A DNA stretch of 9,959 bases, taken from NCBI GenBank assembly GCA_019314155.1, contig JAFCZV010000083.1:1-9959 (forward strand), read 5' to 3'. Position numbers and translations under genes: made by a program. The stretch is from Deltaproteobacteria bacterium (lineage in GTDB: Bacteria; Desulfobacterota; Desulfobacteria; Desulfobacterales; UBA11574). Positions 1 through 5,645 of the stretch are shown piece by piece; the stretch's first letter is position 1, and each line of letters begins with the position of its first letter. The notes under the pieces are model-generated. The model made no database searches. It was not told the DNA's origin and saw only the letters and a program-made list of their open reading frames with translations.

Positions 1-1122
1 CTTTTCACCTGGCGTTTTTATTTTTTGTGCAAAGAGTTCTACAAAAAAACCAGAAAAATCGCACTTGAATACAGGTTCCGGCGAATTGGAAACACGACAC
101 GCATGGATAATTTTGAAAATTCCTCTACCCCAGGCCTCAATTAGACCTGCACGAAAAAACACATTAGCAATAACAGGATTAAAAGGTTTTGAAGGATGTT
201 TCTCCTTCAATTGTGATATTGTCCAATTTTCCGGCAATCGACCTTCGTTCCAAAAAATGATTTTATCGCTGTACACGCTTATCTGTATTGGATTAGCACT
301 GCTGTAATCCTTATGAGCAATGGAATTTAAAAGAGCTTCCCGTAAGGCCGCTTCGGGGAAAGGATATTCTTCTATTCGGCTCACCCCCTTGTATTCAATA
401 GTGGCTTTCTGGTACTTGGTCAGCAATAGATCCATTGTTTTTTCGACCTGAGAAAAAAGATTTCCGTGGATTTCATCCTGAAAAAGAAGATCATCATCAG
501 TCTTGAAATAACCGATTTTTACATAAGCCCCGGTGACAAACTTCTCTGGATCAGGGTAAAAGAGCAAAACAGCCGCCCGTTTGAGATACTGATTGTCTGT
601 TAAATGCAGCTTCTCAATAAGAATATCATTTTTTTCCTCCAGGACTTCAGAGGTTAACCGTTTGCTTTTGGCAGCTTTTTTCCGGAAATATTCAAAAGCA
701 CGATCGTCTAAATCCTTTACAAAAACATGAGGAACAGGAACTCCGTCCCAGTGTTTACCCTGTTTCCGCAGTAAAAACTTATCCAGAGCCGCACCTTTAA
801 GCTCTTGCTTAGTGCTTCCACTACGATAATGATATTGCCCTTTGTAACTGACAGGATAGGGGTAGGACTCGGCAATGATCTCTAAAATATTCTTGCCCTT
901 TTCAGTGATCAGATTAACATCAATCATAATCCCCAAAATGTCCCGAACCTTATTTGGAATATCTTTAAGCAGCTTCCCGGCATCAGAAATGCCGGTTACT
1001 TTTCCTTTATCATCTTTACCAATATATAGTATGCCGCCGTTTGCATTAGCAAAACCGCATATCCATTTGATATACTCATCTCGCCATGATTTTTTCCATT
1101 CGATGTTCTGAGACTCTTTCAT
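1..1122 (-). CDS. AlbA_2 (Schlafen-like) / GHKL ATPase-domain protein, partial at 3' end
   Basis: The frame is open from ATG at 1122 to the window edge, giving 374 residues without a stop, so the C-terminus is missing. Seen: residues 4-45 fit an AlbA_2 domain (ESQNIEWK, then GFANANGG and LYIGKDDKG around residues 23-40). Residues 254-310 resemble the HATPase_c_4 domain, with EALLNSIAHKDY (E262, N266, H270), a WNEGRLP turn, and NPVIANVFFRAGLIEAWGRG further on. Known: proteins with this order are usually 400-500 aa, are annotated as putative DNA- or RNA-binding transcriptional regulators or RecG-related ATPases, and often end in a winged helix, which would lie outside the window. The role is not established; some relatives occur in defence islands, and the neighbouring toxin-antitoxin pair fits that. 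The start is supported by the domain beginning at residue 4. The ribosome binding site is weak (GGGAAG about 11 bases upstream). Confidence 0.85.
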   Translation of the reverse strand, partial: MKESQNIEWKKSWRDEYIKWICGFANANGGILYIGKDDKGKVTGISDAGKLLKDIPNKVRDILGIMIDVNLITEKGKNILEIIAESYPYPVSYKGQYHYRSGSTKQELKGAALDKFLLRKQGKHWDGVPVPHVFVKDLDDRAFEYFRKKAAKSKRLTSEVLEEKNDILIEKLHLTDNQYLKRAAVLLFYPDPEKFVTGAYVKIGYFKTDDDLLFQDEIHGNLFSQVEKTMDLLLTKYQKATIEYKGVSRIEEYPFPEAALREALLNSIAHKDYSSANPIQISVYSDKIIFWNEGRLPENWTISQLKEKHPSKPFNPVIANVFFRAGLIEAWGRGIFKIIHACRVSNSPEPVFKCDFSGFFVELFAQKIKTPGEK

Positions 1123-1382
1123 ATTAATCGTATCTTCCCAGTTAATAGATTTTGTATCATTCCCTTACCGCTATGTTAGTGATATATCAGCTATTCCAGA
1201 CTATTTGGCAGAGGAATATCCACATTGACCGTATTGACCAGTGTCCACGCAGGCGATACCCATATACTGCTTGATAAATATGCCAACACGGGTTTTCTCT
1301 TTAGATTGAAATGCATTCCAAACCTAATAGAGGCTGGAAATATCCATAACGCTTACACGGGGGCTTTCGGAGACCACATAGA
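1123..1382. other. Intergenic gap between higA and the AlbA_2 gene
   Basis: I see no convincing gene here. A 10-bp palindrome TGATATATCA lies at 1180-1189, about 58 bases upstream of the AlbA_2 start, but no good -35/-10 pair accompanies it. On the plus strand a stretch from about 1191 to 1386 stays open in one frame but has no plausible start and matches nothing I recognise; it may be a decayed remnant. Confidence 0.4.
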
Positions 1383-2480
1383 CTAACTATCTATTTCCTT
1401 GAGACGAAACTTGCGCGTTAAATCATTGTGCCATTTGTGTTGAATGTGTCCTTCGCGTTGCAGCCTGCCAACAACAATTCCCGGACAGATATCAATGGAT
1501 TGCGCAAAGGCGACAATGTCGCCTTTATAAAATTGCCTCTTTGCCACGAAAATCTTGTATTTACTTGCAGGTATTAATTTGTTTGCCGCAAATCTATTTG
1601 CCGCTTTCTCAGCCTCGTTTGTGCCCATATCGACTTCATCGATAAATACACTGGTTTTTCCGTGAAGGATTATGTGGCCTGCTTCATGAAAAAAAGCAAA
1701 CCAGAAATGGTCATCTCTCTTATAGCGGAGGCTGAGCATGATCAGCGCTTTATCCGGGCCGAGCCATCGTGTTGCGCCGCTCAGACGGGTCTTTGGAAGT
1801 TCGGGAATTAATACAAGTGCAATACCGGAATTTCGACAGAGCTCTTTCATGCGTGGCTCAAAAACCTCCGGGTCTTCCCGTGTAAGGAATCGTATCTCCT
1901 GCAATGCATTTTTAAATGTCTTCGCGTCGAACGGTGATGTTTTAATATTTTCCGCTTCAATTTCACCGATCCGGAGCCATGCCGACACCGCTTCTTTCGA
2001 GCTTGTAAAGGATGGTGATTTTCTGTATGAAACAGCAATGCGCTTAAACTGAGCCTTCCAAGCATCAACGCTCGCAACGCCAAAGAAATCCAGAAGTTCT
2101 TCAACTTTTTCGGCAAGGGTTTGTCGTCTGCGAATAAAGCCCCTTTTCGTAAGTTCCGGCAGGGGAAAATTTTTTGCCCATTCTTTTTTGTTCTCAAGCA
2201 TTCGCCGGTCAGCAATTTTAGCAACATGCAGCCGATAATATGCGTTAAGATTATTCCATATATTTGCAGATACGCCCAAAACACGCTCGAAGTGAATAGC
2301 GGTTTCAGGGGTAACCGGAGCTTTTCCATGGATGATTTGGCTGACCGTCTTTAAGGACAGGCCGCTGCGCTCGGCAAACGCAGTCCTTGTTATCCCTCGG
2401 GCTTCAAGAGTCTCTTCTAAAATCTCCCCCGGATGAATAGCATAGTCGGGGGTATATTGATTTAGGCTTGTCGCGACCAT
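1383..2480 (-). CDS. higA: HigA-family antitoxin with fused ImmA/IrrE zinc-peptidase domain
   Basis: This is the antitoxin and autorepressor partner of the HigB toxin encoded just upstream. Seen: residues 14-85 form an XRE-type helix-turn-helix of the HigA kind (IHPGEILEETLEARGI, then TAFAERSGLSLKTVSQIIHGK). The C-terminal half (about 200-345) is an ImmA/IrrE (DUF955) domain with the zinc motif HEAGH at residues 265-269 and a probable third ligand at E291 within EKAANRFAANKLIP. At 365 aa it is much longer than a simple HigA (about 100 aa) but matches the known two-domain class. Its ATG overlaps the higB stop codon as TAATG, which implies translational coupling. Known: ImmA/IrrE peptidases cleave cognate repressors in mobile elements and stress circuits. 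Inference: the peptidase could control the stability of this antitoxin or of another regulator. All metal-binding residues appear intact. Confidence 0.9.
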   Translation of the reverse strand: MVATSLNQYTPDYAIHPGEILEETLEARGITRTAFAERSGLSLKTVSQIIHGKAPVTPETAIHFERVLGVSANIWNNLNAYYRLHVAKIADRRMLENKKEWAKNFPLPELTKRGFIRRRQTLAEKVEELLDFFGVASVDAWKAQFKRIAVSYRKSPSFTSSKEAVSAWLRIGEIEAENIKTSPFDAKTFKNALQEIRFLTREDPEVFEPRMKELCRNSGIALVLIPELPKTRLSGATRWLGPDKALIMLSLRYKRDDHFWFAFFHEAGHIILHGKTSVFIDEVDMGTNEAEKAANRFAANKLIPASKYKIFVAKRQFYKGDIVAFAQSIDICPGIVVGRLQREGHIQHKWHNDLTRKFRLKEIDS

Positions 2481-2815
2481 TAATGATAGTCCTTCACTCC
2501 AAGAATTTTGATTGCTGTTATTTGGGTTAAGTCAATTCCGCCATCGTCCTTTTTTGGCAATGGCTTATGATCCGGTTTAAAGATGAGACGATAAGGATGT
2601 TTTAAATCGACTGCGAATTGACCGCTGCGTTTTCCGCTGAGCTCATGTCTTCGTTCAGGTTTTGTATGCGGCACTTCAGCCAATACCGGTGATGCTCTAA
2701 GCACTGCCATGCGGCGCATTATCAAATGCGCTTTCTCTGCCCCGAATTTTTTTTTCAGCTCTTTTTCAGAATTAAAGACCTTCTTAAGAGTTTTATTTCT
2801 GAAAGCTATATCCAT
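2480..2815 (-). CDS. higB: HigB-like toxin of the RelE/ParE superfamily
   Basis: This 111-aa basic protein fits the HigB/'killer protein' family, which cleaves mRNA on the ribosome and is neutralised by HigA. Seen: the N-terminus MDIAFRNKTLKKVF, the core HELSGKRSGQFAVDLKHPYRLIFKP (residues 58-82), and a C-terminal DLTQITAIKILGVKDYH, which correspond to the usual 'H.L.G...G.wsi.v..nyRi.F' and 'V..i.i.DYH' patterns. The toxin comes first and the antitoxin second, the normal higBA order, with a 1-base stop/start overlap. No Shine-Dalgarno sequence lies at the usual distance from the ATG; the nearest purine run (AAAGGA) is about 13 bases away. Regulation is probably through the dyad at 2832-2850. 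Confidence in the family is high; toxicity is inferred. Confidence 0.88.
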   Translation of the reverse strand: MDIAFRNKTLKKVFNSEKELKKKFGAEKAHLIMRRMAVLRASPVLAEVPHTKPERRHELSGKRSGQFAVDLKHPYRLIFKPDHKPLPKKDDGGIDLTQITAIKILGVKDYH

Positions 2816-2831
2816 TATTTATTAAAATATC

Positions 2832-2850
2832 CTTTACCATGCAGGTAAAG
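2832..2850. promoter_or_regulatory. Candidate HigA operator upstream of higBA
   Basis: This is a perfect inverted repeat, CTTTACC-N5-GGTAAAG, 17 bases upstream of the higB ATG. The arms extend by two further pairs (AT/AT) after one mismatch. On the minus strand the sequence TTTACC within the dyad, a 17-base spacer and TTTAAT (2820-2825 region) could serve as -35 and -10, which would put the repressor site on the promoter. Known: HigA proteins bind such palindromes to repress their own operon. Assignment to this HigA is inferred from position only. Confidence 0.6.
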
Positions 2851-3064
2851 CATTTTCAAGCTAAATTTAATATTTTTATTCATTTAATCTCGAAAGCCAC
2901 TTCAATTCCAGTGACAGCATGCCTATTTCCCGAAGAAAAAAGCCGCCACAATCTGAAATTATTGGTGTCGTGTCTTGAATTGTGAATAAGGATGCCATTA
3001 AAGGGTCCGCTCTTGATTCTTTTTGACTCTTTGTCAGAGTCATTTTAACTTTTCAATGGGTTTT

Positions 3065-3130
3065 GATAAGAAGAACAAGATTATCAGGATTTTTTTCAAA
3101 CTTCTTATCCTCTCCATCCTGCAAATCCTG
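3065..3130. repeat. Two interleaved perfect inverted repeats (pseudoknot-like order)
   Basis: GATAAGAAG at 3065-3073 pairs with CTTCTTATC at 3101-3109, and CAGGATTT at 3085-3092 pairs with AAATCCTG at 3123-3130. The arms alternate A-B-A'-B', so the two helices together would form an H-type pseudoknot order, or they are alternatives. The element is rich in the GGAT/ATCC word and lies just downstream of moaE. From memory, similar AGGATTT/AAATCCT-rich units recur between genes in anaerobe genomes, but this was not checked. Confidence 0.5.
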
Positions 3131-3148
3131 TCTTATACTATTCTGGAA

Positions 3149-3508
3149 TTACACAAAAAACTCTGTTTTGCTGGTAACGGTTGTTTTAATGGCATTGAGT
3201 GTGTCACTCAAAACGGCGATTACCGTTTCTCGAATGTCTCCGGCAACCACCAGGAGCATGACGTCGTCTCCTATGGCCAAATGCCTGTTTTCAGCAATTT
3301 CAACGAGTATTTCTACGATTCCGGGGGTTTGTTTATGGGTGTCGATGACCTGTTGCAGCTTGCTGTTATCAACGGAAATGGTCAGGCCCGATACCTGCCT
3401 GCCGTTGCGCGATGTGCCGCGGACAACTCCGTTATGGCAGAGGATCATTCCCGCCTTGTGATAATCCGGGTGTTTTTTGATTTTATCGACCATGCCGGCA
3501 AGATTCAC
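3149..3508 (-). CDS. moaE: MoaE-like molybdopterin synthase catalytic subunit (compact form)
   Basis: This 119-aa protein resembles the large subunit of molybdopterin synthase, which transfers sulfur from thiocarboxylated MoaD to precursor Z in the cytoplasm. Seen: GVVRGTSRNG at residues 27-36, IVEILVEIAENRHLAIGDDVMLLVVAG at 64-90, and a C-terminal helix DTLNAIKTTVTSKTEFF whose K108 and K114 sit about where the two catalytic lysines of E. coli MoaE (K119, K126) lie, although the spacing is one residue shorter. It is roughly 30 residues shorter than the E. coli protein. The GTG start overlaps the mobA stop as GTGA (4 bases), so the two are almost certainly coupled. No moaD is seen in the window. 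The family call rests on pattern and context; a divergent, specialised MoaE relative is possible. Confidence 0.75.
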   Translation of the reverse strand: MNLAGMVDKIKKHPDYHKAGMILCHNGVVRGTSRNGRQVSGLTISVDNSKLQQVIDTHKQTPGIVEILVEIAENRHLAIGDDVMLLVVAGDIRETVIAVLSDTLNAIKTTVTSKTEFFV

Positions 3509-4122
3509 TGTGATACCTCGGTTGGACTTGTTGCTATATTTTTGGCCTTGGCCAGATCGTCCGGTGTGTTAATGTTATAAAAAGAGAGTAGGTCCGGATC
3601 AGATTTGCGCAGAATATTTTCAGGAATTTTTTTAACCCGAACCTTTTGAAACACGTGTTGAATTTTGAGTTCATTTTTTGCAAGCTGCGCTTCCAGCGGC
3701 TTGAAACACCTTTTGGAATATACGGCACACAGCGGCTCGAAGCCTTTGGACGTTTCAGGGATAACAATGTCAATGCGCGGTTCTATAGCGTCCACAAGGG
3801 TTTTTACCAATTCTTTTTTGAGAAAAGGGATGTCGCACGCTGCAAAAAATGTATACGGGGTGTTTGAATAAAAAAGACCTGTGTGTATCCCTGTTAAGGA
3901 GCTTCGGATAGGAAAAATATCTGTTACAATATTAAAATCCCACTGGAGGTATTGAGGCGGATCGTTGGTAACCAAAATAATTTTATCGAAAAGATCCTTA
4001 AAGACGTCATGGATATGATCGAGGATTTGTTTTCCCCCCACTCGGACCAATGCTTTGTTGGTTCCGAAAAAACGTGAATTTTGTCCACCGGCCAATATTA
4101 CGCCGGTACATTGGTTTTTCAT
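3505..4122 (-). CDS. mobA: Molybdenum cofactor guanylyltransferase MobA
   Basis: MobA attaches GMP from GTP to molybdopterin, giving the MGD cofactor used by DMSO-reductase-family enzymes such as formate dehydrogenases. Seen: the nucleotide-binding signature GVILAGGQNSRFFGTNKAL at residues 7-25 with the conserved R17 and K23, LTGIHTGL at about residues 76-83, and the metal-site segment AACDIPFL with D97. The 205-aa length from ATG 4122 is normal for the family. The frame also stays open up to an ATG at 4236, but that would add 38 residues ahead of the signature, which normally starts within 10 residues of the N-terminus, so 4122 is preferred. Its ribosome binding site is weak (AAGG about 10 bases upstream). 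It is translationally coupled to moaE, and its leader contains several dyads. Confidence 0.88.
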   Translation of the reverse strand: MKNQCTGVILAGGQNSRFFGTNKALVRVGGKQILDHIHDVFKDLFDKIILVTNDPPQYLQWDFNIVTDIFPIRSSLTGIHTGLFYSNTPYTFFAACDIPFLKKELVKTLVDAIEPRIDIVIPETSKGFEPLCAVYSKRCFKPLEAQLAKNELKIQHVFQKVRVKKIPENILRKSDPDLLSFYNINTPDDLAKAKNIATSPTEVSQ

Positions 4123-4150
4123 ATTAAAAAACCTTTTTTGGTACCCCTTG

Positions 4151-4168
4151 AAACAGACCCGTCTGTTT
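4151..4168. promoter_or_regulatory. 18-bp palindrome in the mobA leader
   Basis: AAACAGAC-CC-GTCTGTTT is a perfect inverted repeat with 8-base arms, 29 bases upstream of the mobA ATG. In RNA it can form a 7-bp stem with a 4-base loop. It could be a repressor site or a leader hairpin. Its place just before the start supports 4122 rather than 4236 as the mobA start. Confidence 0.5.
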
Positions 4169-4195
4169 TCCATGTCATCAAATTCACAAAAGACG

Positions 4196-4236
4196 ATTGT
4201 ATCTGGTACAATAGGAAAAATATCGGGCAAAATCAA
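4196..4236 (-). promoter_or_regulatory. Candidate mobA promoter with overlapping operator dyad
   Basis: On the minus strand TTGATT (4231-4236) and TATTGT (4208-4213) are separated by 17 bases, a fair sigma70-type match (4 of 6 each). A perfect dyad ATTGTA-N5-TACAAT (4196-4212) covers most of the -10 element and the expected start of transcription near 4200, which is where a repressor would act. The regulator is unknown; the dyad does not obviously match the ModE consensus. Confidence 0.45.
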
Positions 4237-4380
4237 GCTATTTCAATGGGCTCGCGACATCTGTTGCAATGAAATATCATGAAGGGAACTCAAAAATGGT
4301 AAATTACGCTCAAGGGTAAAGCGGCAAGGAGCGCAGGTGTTGAGCATTAAAAGCATTTTGGAGACGGCTTCATATTAATC

Positions 4381-4410
4381 TTGATATTAACTTGGCAGTG
4401 TTGATAGTAT
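4381..4410 (+). promoter_or_regulatory. Candidate moaB promoter
   Basis: TTGATA (4381-4386, 5 of 6 to the -35 consensus) and TAGTAT (4405-4410, 4 of 6 to the -10) are 18 bases apart. Transcription would begin near 4417, immediately before the folded leader and about 100 bases upstream of moaB. Confidence 0.45.
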
Positions 4411-4423
4411 GTTGCGGATTAGA

Positions 4424-4511
4424 ACTTACGTCTGACCCCGGAAACCGGCGGTCCATTTCACGGGAGTGGAAAGGGCGGTTTTCCTTCAGGCGATCAGTAA
4501 CATCTATGGAG
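4424..4511 (+). promoter_or_regulatory. Structured moaB leader, possible Moco riboswitch
   Basis: The leader can fold into a closing helix CTGA/TCAG (4432-4435 with 4494-4497) enclosing a CCGG-AAA-CCGG hairpin (4438-4448) and a second hairpin TTTCAC-GGGA-GTGGAA (4456-4471), whose stem extends by CC/GG past one A-A mismatch and is capped by a GNRA-type tetraloop. The downstream strand runs straight into the moaB Shine-Dalgarno GGAG (4508-4511). Known: the Moco RNA motif occurs upstream of molybdenum-cofactor genes and contains a GNRA tetraloop. The match was judged by eye and context, not by a covariance model; it could instead be an unrelated leader. Confidence 0.42.
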
Positions 4512-4516
4512 ATAAA

Positions 4517-5023
4517 ATGGGTATCAAAAGACACAAGGCAGGCGCTCCGAAAACGGTTAAAATCGGTATTCTCACGGTTTCAAGCACCCGTTCTCCGGCA
4601 GACGACAAAAGCGGCAAATGGATCCGGAAAAGGGCCAAAAAGGAAGGGCACGAGGTTGTACGGCACCAGGTGGTTCCCGACGAGACCGGAGCCATCACCC
4701 GAACGGTTTTTGAAATGATCAGAGATCATAATGCCCAGGTTATCCTTGTCACCGGCGGCACGGGCATCAGCAACAAAGATGTAACCATTGAGGCCGTTCG
4801 TCCAATCTTTAGAAAGGAGCTCACGGCATTTGGGCCCCTTTTTGCTCAGCTCAGTTTTGAAGAAATCGATTCTGCTGCCTTGTTGTCCCGTGCTACTGCC
4901 GGCATCATCGAAGAGACCATCCTGTTTTGCATTCCCGGGAGCATCAAAGCATGCAAGCTTGCCTGTAAAGCATTGATTTTCCCTGAAATCGGTCATCTCG
5001 TCAAGCATGTTCATGACAGTTAG
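4517..5023 (+). CDS. moaB: MoaB/MogA-family molybdenum cofactor biosynthesis protein
   Basis: The family activates molybdopterin by adenylylation before molybdenum insertion (MogA activity); MoaB members are close paralogues. Seen: a 168-aa protein with the MoCF-binding fold, VKIGILTVSSTRSPADDKSG at residues 14-33, the binding motif VTGGTGISNKDVT at 78-90 (D88 aligned with the catalytic Asp of MogA), SRATAGIIEETILFCIPGS at 124-142, and the KACK helix after it. The start at ATG 4517 follows GGAGATAAA, a good ribosome binding site with 5-base spacing; an upstream ATG at 4466 would add 17 residues lying over the leader structure. It diverges from mobA-moaE, so all three probably serve the same pathway. 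It converges on the HD-domain gene with 52 bases between them and no clear terminator. Confidence 0.9.
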   Translation: MGIKRHKAGAPKTVKIGILTVSSTRSPADDKSGKWIRKRAKKEGHEVVRHQVVPDETGAITRTVFEMIRDHNAQVILVTGGTGISNKDVTIEAVRPIFRKELTAFGPLFAQLSFEEIDSAALLSRATAGIIEETILFCIPGSIKACKLACKALIFPEIGHLVKHVHDS

Positions 5024-5075
5024 GCCTCGTCATGAAGGCACTCCCGACACATACCGGGTATAGGTTCTCGCCGGA

Positions 5076-5621
5076 TTATTCTTCGAACAGTTGTACCCAA
5101 GACTGAAAACACACCACTTTCCCGGGGCCGTATGGGCGAAGGGTATTTAAAATCTCTTCAAACGATTTTTCATGGCCATCCGTATTGCCGTTTTTGGAAA
5201 AAAACTTGTCTGCAAAGCAGATCGCCTGTTCTTCTATGGATGTGGGAATCATATCTCGTTGGGGCAGCGGGAGATTGTTGCGCCGTATGTCTTCGGATGT
5301 AATGCCGACACCGACATGTCGCTCACAAACCAGTGCGTGTGCCGGCAATTGCCTGTTTTCAAGAATTTTTCTTCCCAGATAACCATGACAAACATATGGA
5401 TATTCACCGGTACAGCCCAGTTCCGGGGTGTTGGTCATAAAAATGCCGATGTCGTGAAGCATGGCCGCTTCTTTAATAAAATCAAGATCCGGTTTAAGAT
5501 GTGGAATTCTCTTTGCTACCTCCATGGCTTTATTTGCCACCTGTTGACCATGGTGTATGAGAATATTATATGCTTTAGACCCTGGATCATATAATTCTGC
5601 AATAATATCAATGGGATTCAT
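5076..5621 (-). CDS. HD-domain metal-dependent phosphohydrolase
   Basis: This 181-aa protein belongs to the small HD hydrolases. Seen: an HHG motif with H23/H24, the signature MLHDIGI with H56-D57, a second histidine in CHGYLGRKILE (H79), RHVGVG (H102), and ICFADKFFSKN with D138, giving a complete set of metal ligands. The segment containing TNTPELGCTGEYPY (63-76) and the PQRDMIPTSIEEQAICFADK part are typical of uncharacterised HDIG proteins. The substrate is not known. It lies 24 bases downstream of prfB on the same strand with no promoter or terminator between, so it is probably co-transcribed. No good Shine-Dalgarno is visible before ATG 5621. No signal peptide or membrane segment is seen, so it should be cytoplasmic. 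Confidence 0.8.
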   Translation of the reverse strand: MNPIDIIAELYDPGSKAYNILIHHGQQVANKAMEVAKRIPHLKPDLDFIKEAAMLHDIGIFMTNTPELGCTGEYPYVCHGYLGRKILENRQLPAHALVCERHVGVGITSEDIRRNNLPLPQRDMIPTSIEEQAICFADKFFSKNGNTDGHEKSFEEILNTLRPYGPGKVVCFQSWVQLFEE

Positions 5622-5645
5622 AAGTTAAACAAGGCTTTAGATTCA

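Larger units (their letters stand above)
2816..3148. other. Intergenic region between moaE and higB, with inverted repeats
   Basis: No convincing gene in 333 bases. From the higB side it holds the operator dyad (2832-2850), a 19-codon open frame at 2919-2978 on the plus strand with no ribosome binding site, a short hairpin GACTCT-N5-AGAGTC at 3025-3041, and a pair of interleaved inverted repeats at 3065-3130 described separately. Nothing here looks like a standard terminator for moaE. Confidence 0.5.
4123..4516. other. Divergent mobA / moaB regulatory region
   Basis: This 394-base gap carries promoters pointing both ways, several dyads on the mobA side and a folded leader on the moaB side, each listed separately. 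A direct repeat (ATATTAATCTTG followed by ATATTAACTTG) lies at 4372-4394 at the moaB -35. I see no gene between 4237 and 4380. Confidence 0.6.

Noticed and set aside
2919..2978. 19-codon plus-strand frame in the higB-moaE gap
   Set aside because: No ribosome binding site, promoter or homology evident; too short to support alone.
3025..3041. GACTCT-N5-AGAGTC hairpin as a terminator
   Set aside because: On the minus strand it is followed by A residues, not T, and no plus-strand gene precedes it.
3023..3580. 185-aa plus-strand frame
   Set aside because: It is antisense to moaE, which has recognisable conserved motifs and an operon overlap with mobA; the plus-strand product resembles nothing.
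3505..4236. Longer mobA starting at ATG 4236
   Set aside because: The extra 38 residues have no family support, and the stretch contains the promoter -10, two dyads and the leader.
4392..4404. TTGGCA-like sigma54 promoter for moaB
   Set aside because: The required GC at the -12 position is absent; the sigma70-like pair at 4381-4410 fits better.
4466..5023. Longer moaB starting at ATG 4466
   Set aside because: The ATG at 4517 has the better ribosome binding site and gives the normal family N-terminus; the extra codons overlap the folded leader.
5024..5075. Bidirectional terminator between moaB and the HD gene
   Set aside because: Only a small ATACC-G-GGTAT dyad with a one-base centre and no T run is present.
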